Shown: positions 61,925-64,000 of the stretch, one piece after another | Layout of the letters: each line of letters starts with the position of its first letter | Numbering within the stretch: the first letter of the stretch is position 1 | Assembly (NCBI GenBank): GCA_963855995.1 | Contig: OY979718.1 | Coordinates: 59,126,564-59,190,563 of the forward strand | Direction: 5' to 3' | DNA length: 64,000 bases | From: Muricea muricata | Taxonomy: Eukaryota > Cnidaria > Anthozoa > Malacalcyonacea > Plexauridae | Program-made: the position numbers and the translations under genes | Notes under the pieces: generated by a model | The model's database searches: none | What the model was told of the DNA's origin: nothing | The model's input: only the letters and a program-made list of their open reading frames with translations

Positions 61925-62670
61925 CTTTTTGTTTGTCCAGTTTTTGTTATCTTCGTGAAACATCTTCCTCCTGTTCTTTAAGTCTCTCAAGGTTGCTCAC
62001 CCTTAAATAAAAAAAAAATAAAACTTTGTCTTGAAACATATACTGGTACTTTACTTGACATGAAACTAGTGTTAGCTCAGCTGAAAATAGACAATACTAA
62101 ACAACAAAACACAGAAACAATGAAATAAAACAGCAAAATAATGAATCAAAACAGTCAAAGAAGGAAATGAAATAACTTTTGCTGTTCTATTTAGGCTGTA
62201 TTGTTGGTTCGTTGTTTAGTAATGTCCGTCAAAAATGTTTCTGAACAACAGAGAACGTTTGCTAAACTTAGTGTGCAGTAAGTTGAAAAAATATCAGTGG
62301 CAAAAAGTAAGGGTGGGGGTATGCCCCTCTGGCCCACCACAGTTTATAAAATAACAAATTATTGAAACCTTAATTCATTCTGAACAAACTTGAGTTCCTT
62401 ATTCAATCTTTCTCTCTCCAAGAACTCTTCTTGTTCAGCAATTGCTTCGTCAACTTGTTGTAGGACGCCCTCTTCAAACACATCTTGATCAAAAATATTC
62501 ACTCCAAGCTCCTGCAAGTCCTCGGGTCGCTCCTCGATAGCAACTTCATGAATTTTACTTGAGTCAATTGGTCAATACTCAATAGCCATTCCGTAACTTT
62601 TGACGACATTATGACGCGGTGAACATTCGTTAGCAAAACTGCTAGACGAAGGGCCACAACCTTCTGACAT
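61925..62670 (-). pseudogene. ERCC6: ERCC6 (CSB) N-terminal two-exon relic
   Basis: Exon 62670-62369 begins with ATG and carries EDLQELGVNIFDQDVFEEG, VLQQVDEAIAEQEEF and a coiled-coil-like tail. The LGV-(D/N)-(V/I)-(Y/F)-DQDV-x-E-x-GVLQQVD pattern is the conserved N-terminal segment of CSB/ERCC6, the SWI2/SNF2 ATPase of transcription-coupled repair. A second exon, 62001-61925, joins in phase 2 and continues charged helical sequence. There is an in-frame TGA at 62574-62572 before the conserved block and a TAA in the second exon (about 61949). No helicase exons follow before the AGK gene on the same strand. I read it as a truncated, stop-containing duplicate; sequence errors or recoding are less likely alternatives. 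Both splice sites are preserved (GTTTCA donor weak), so it is not a processed copy. Confidence 0.72.
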
Positions 62671-62850
62671 TGTTTAATGGTTTCAAATTAATAAGAAACT
62701 TTGCAGAACGATATGGTTTTTTTGGCCGCCAACCCGCCATATTGGTCTTGGTTAATTTGGTTACATGTCCATCCGTTCAGTTCAATGGGTCTTTGCCGCA
62801 GCGCCGGGCGTAGGTAAAGAGCCTGGGTGCGAGGTTGGACTGAGCTTTAT

Positions 62851-63378
62851 GCTGTTAACCGCGCAATCTCGTTCCCCGAGCCTGCGATCCCTTGGGAAGG
62901 AAACGGAGGCTCTGGGATAATCCGTGATGGACATACAAAAAACTGTATGTCGCCCGTACTGCGCATGCGTTGCAAATAAATAGATTCAATAAGCCGCATT
63001 AGGGAAGGGGAAGAAGCTGGTATATAAGTGACGTTCCATGACCAATAGGCAATATACAAATCGTATCTTTCCGGTCGACAACAACAGCCTTTAGCGCTTC
63101 GCATTGACACTCCTTTATTTTGAGATTCTTCTTACCCAGTCGCTCTAACGCTTCGTCCAACACAGAATGAAATAAAATAATATTTTCCACTGACATTACA
63201 AACAAAATAGTACAAATACTGTTCCAAAAAACTTTAGAAAAATGCTTTTGTGGCTTATTTCCTACGCATGCGCAGTACGGGTGACATACAGTTTTTTGTG
63301 TGTCGATCACGGATTATCGCAGAGCCTCCGTTTCTTTCCCAAGGGATCGCAGGCTCGGGGAACGAGATGGTTAACAGC
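62851..63378. mobile_element. Foldback element carrying a RecQ-like fragment
   Basis: Arms 62851-62981 and 63254-63378 are inverted copies with scattered mismatches. Examples are GTTAACC...CTCGTTCCCCGAG on the left and its complement on the right, and shared GTACTGCGCATGCG. Between them lies a non-arm segment with a helicase fragment. The GCCTGGGTGCGAGGTTG motif just outside the left arm also occurs near 22707 and 18391, marking an interspersed repeat boundary. Confidence 0.75.
62999..63163 (-). pseudogene. RecQ-like helicase motif I fragment
   Basis: About 52 codons on the minus strand: LGKKNLKIKECQCEALKAVV, then DRKDTICILPIGHGTSLIYQ and a stop. This matches the Q-motif/Walker A region of RecQ-type helicases, where a P-T-G-x-G-K-S box precedes a Y-Q. 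Here the T is I and the Walker lysine is T, so it is inactive. It lies inside the foldback, suggesting capture. Confidence 0.65.
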
Positions 63379-63388
63379 GGTGACTTAC

Positions 63389-63518
63389 GACCACTGAGCT
63401 TTACTAATATATCTGGAGGAGCGGCTCCTATACTTGCTTCAGTAATCGGAGTGTCGCCAAAAACATGGCGAATTTCGGCCTCTGCTGACGCCAGATCCAC
63501 GCCATATGGTTCCTCAGC
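63389..63518 (-). CDS. Unassigned single exon
   Basis: 43 codons plus one base on the minus strand, between acceptor ATATCTTTAG and donor GTAAGT. Encodes EEPYGVDLASAEAEIRHVFG and DTPITEASIGAAPPDILVK. The composition looks coding and both splice signals are strong. The donor abuts the right arm of the foldback. I do not recognise the family. It could be a 5' exon of the gene remnant to its left or part of a gene continuing beyond 64000. Confidence 0.4.
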
Positions 63519-64000
63519 CTAAAGATATTTGCCACTGACTGGGCTCAATTGTAAAGCAGGCTCATCTTTCACACCCCCCTTTTATTTTTTTGCAAAATTT
63601 TGTTTTGTCTTTTAGTTTTCGCTGTAAATTTTGGGGGTTTTAAAAGCTTTTTTCACGTTTGCTGGACGCTTCACGAACTTTTGAAAAACATATTTGCAAG
63701 TTTTACAAGTTATCTCGGCCAGGAAAGGACAAAAAACCTCGAAATATATTGGCAAAAACAACATTTCAAGGGACAATTGGATTGGTATAAAACCGAAGAA
63801 TTTTGCAGTTTATATTCACGAGGAAAAAACAAAATATTTCCGGCTAAAATTGTTGAGTAAAACGTATTTTTAACAACGAGCTTTTGAAACGAGAGTTTTT
63901 GTCTTTAAAGCCGCTTTGTTGTACATCAGCATTTGTTATATGGCTATGTTTTTACCCGTTTTTTACAATCATGCTTTAATGTTTTTATTGAATGCCATCT
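63519..64000. other. Right edge, nothing identified
   Basis: AT-rich sequence. The plus-strand open frame 63600-63860 has no domain, splice or repeat support. Confidence 0.35.

Noticed and set aside
62999-63310. Whole 103-aa minus-strand frame as a helicase gene
   Set aside because: Only the C-terminal half matches RecQ; the N-terminal part is foldback arm, and Walker residues are lost.
1-64000. CRISPR arrays, bacterial operons, tRNA or rRNA genes
   Set aside because: No regular short direct repeats with unique spacers, and no cloverleaf or rRNA signature noticed; the exon-intron structure is eukaryotic.

Overview
This is a metazoan nuclear window: intron-rich, AT-rich and densely packed with transposons. 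Gene and repeat content (raver, AGK, a KLF5-type factor, PP2C, many hAT/Harbinger-like MITEs, a CR1/L2-like LINE with a 2A-like peptide, a Ty3/gypsy element, a Penelope-like fragment) fits an invertebrate. A cnidarian is my best guess, but the sequence alone does not settle it. Most of the real genes are multi-exon and were assembled here by hand from splice sites, reading phase and family resemblance.

Layout. (1) 1-10069, minus: a raver-type RNA-binding protein with three RRMs, then a huge Q-rich last exon holding nine 34-residue repeats and running off the left edge. A decayed LINE fills one intron. (2) 12422-18170, plus: a complete 11-exon PP2C Ser/Thr phosphatase of 311 aa. (3) 18.2-24.3 kb: repeats and foldback elements. 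(4) 24.3-25.7 kb: a few unassigned exon-like segments. (5) 27087-29194, plus: a two-exon KLF5-like zinc-finger gene with a TATA/CRE/octamer promoter. (6) 34283-41148, minus: a second KLF-family gene of seven phase-compatible exons, convergent with the first and carrying an antisense LINE remnant in an intron. (7) 42.2-49.1 kb: a large foldback element with a young Ty3/gypsy element (42871-47611) in its centre. A 164-bp hAT-type MITE lies inside the gypsy pol, and another element lies in the right foldback arm. (8) 49811-58865, minus: a 12-exon acylglycerol kinase (AGK) gene of 374 aa with at least four transposon insertions in its introns. (9) 59.2-64 kb: a scrambled Penelope-like fragment, a strand-switching T-rich minisatellite, a two-exon ERCC6 (CSB) N-terminal pseudogene, a foldback carrying a RecQ-helicase fragment, and an unassigned exon.

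The genes are functionally unrelated housekeeping or regulatory genes: splicing/RNA binding, phosphatase signalling, KLF transcription factors and mitochondrial lipid kinase/TIM22. I saw no operon-like organisation, no CRISPR array, and no convincing tRNA or rRNA gene. The most unusual items are the raver repeat array, the 2A-like peptide of the LINE, the nested foldback/gypsy/MITE locus with readable target-site duplications, and the ERCC6 N-terminal relic.
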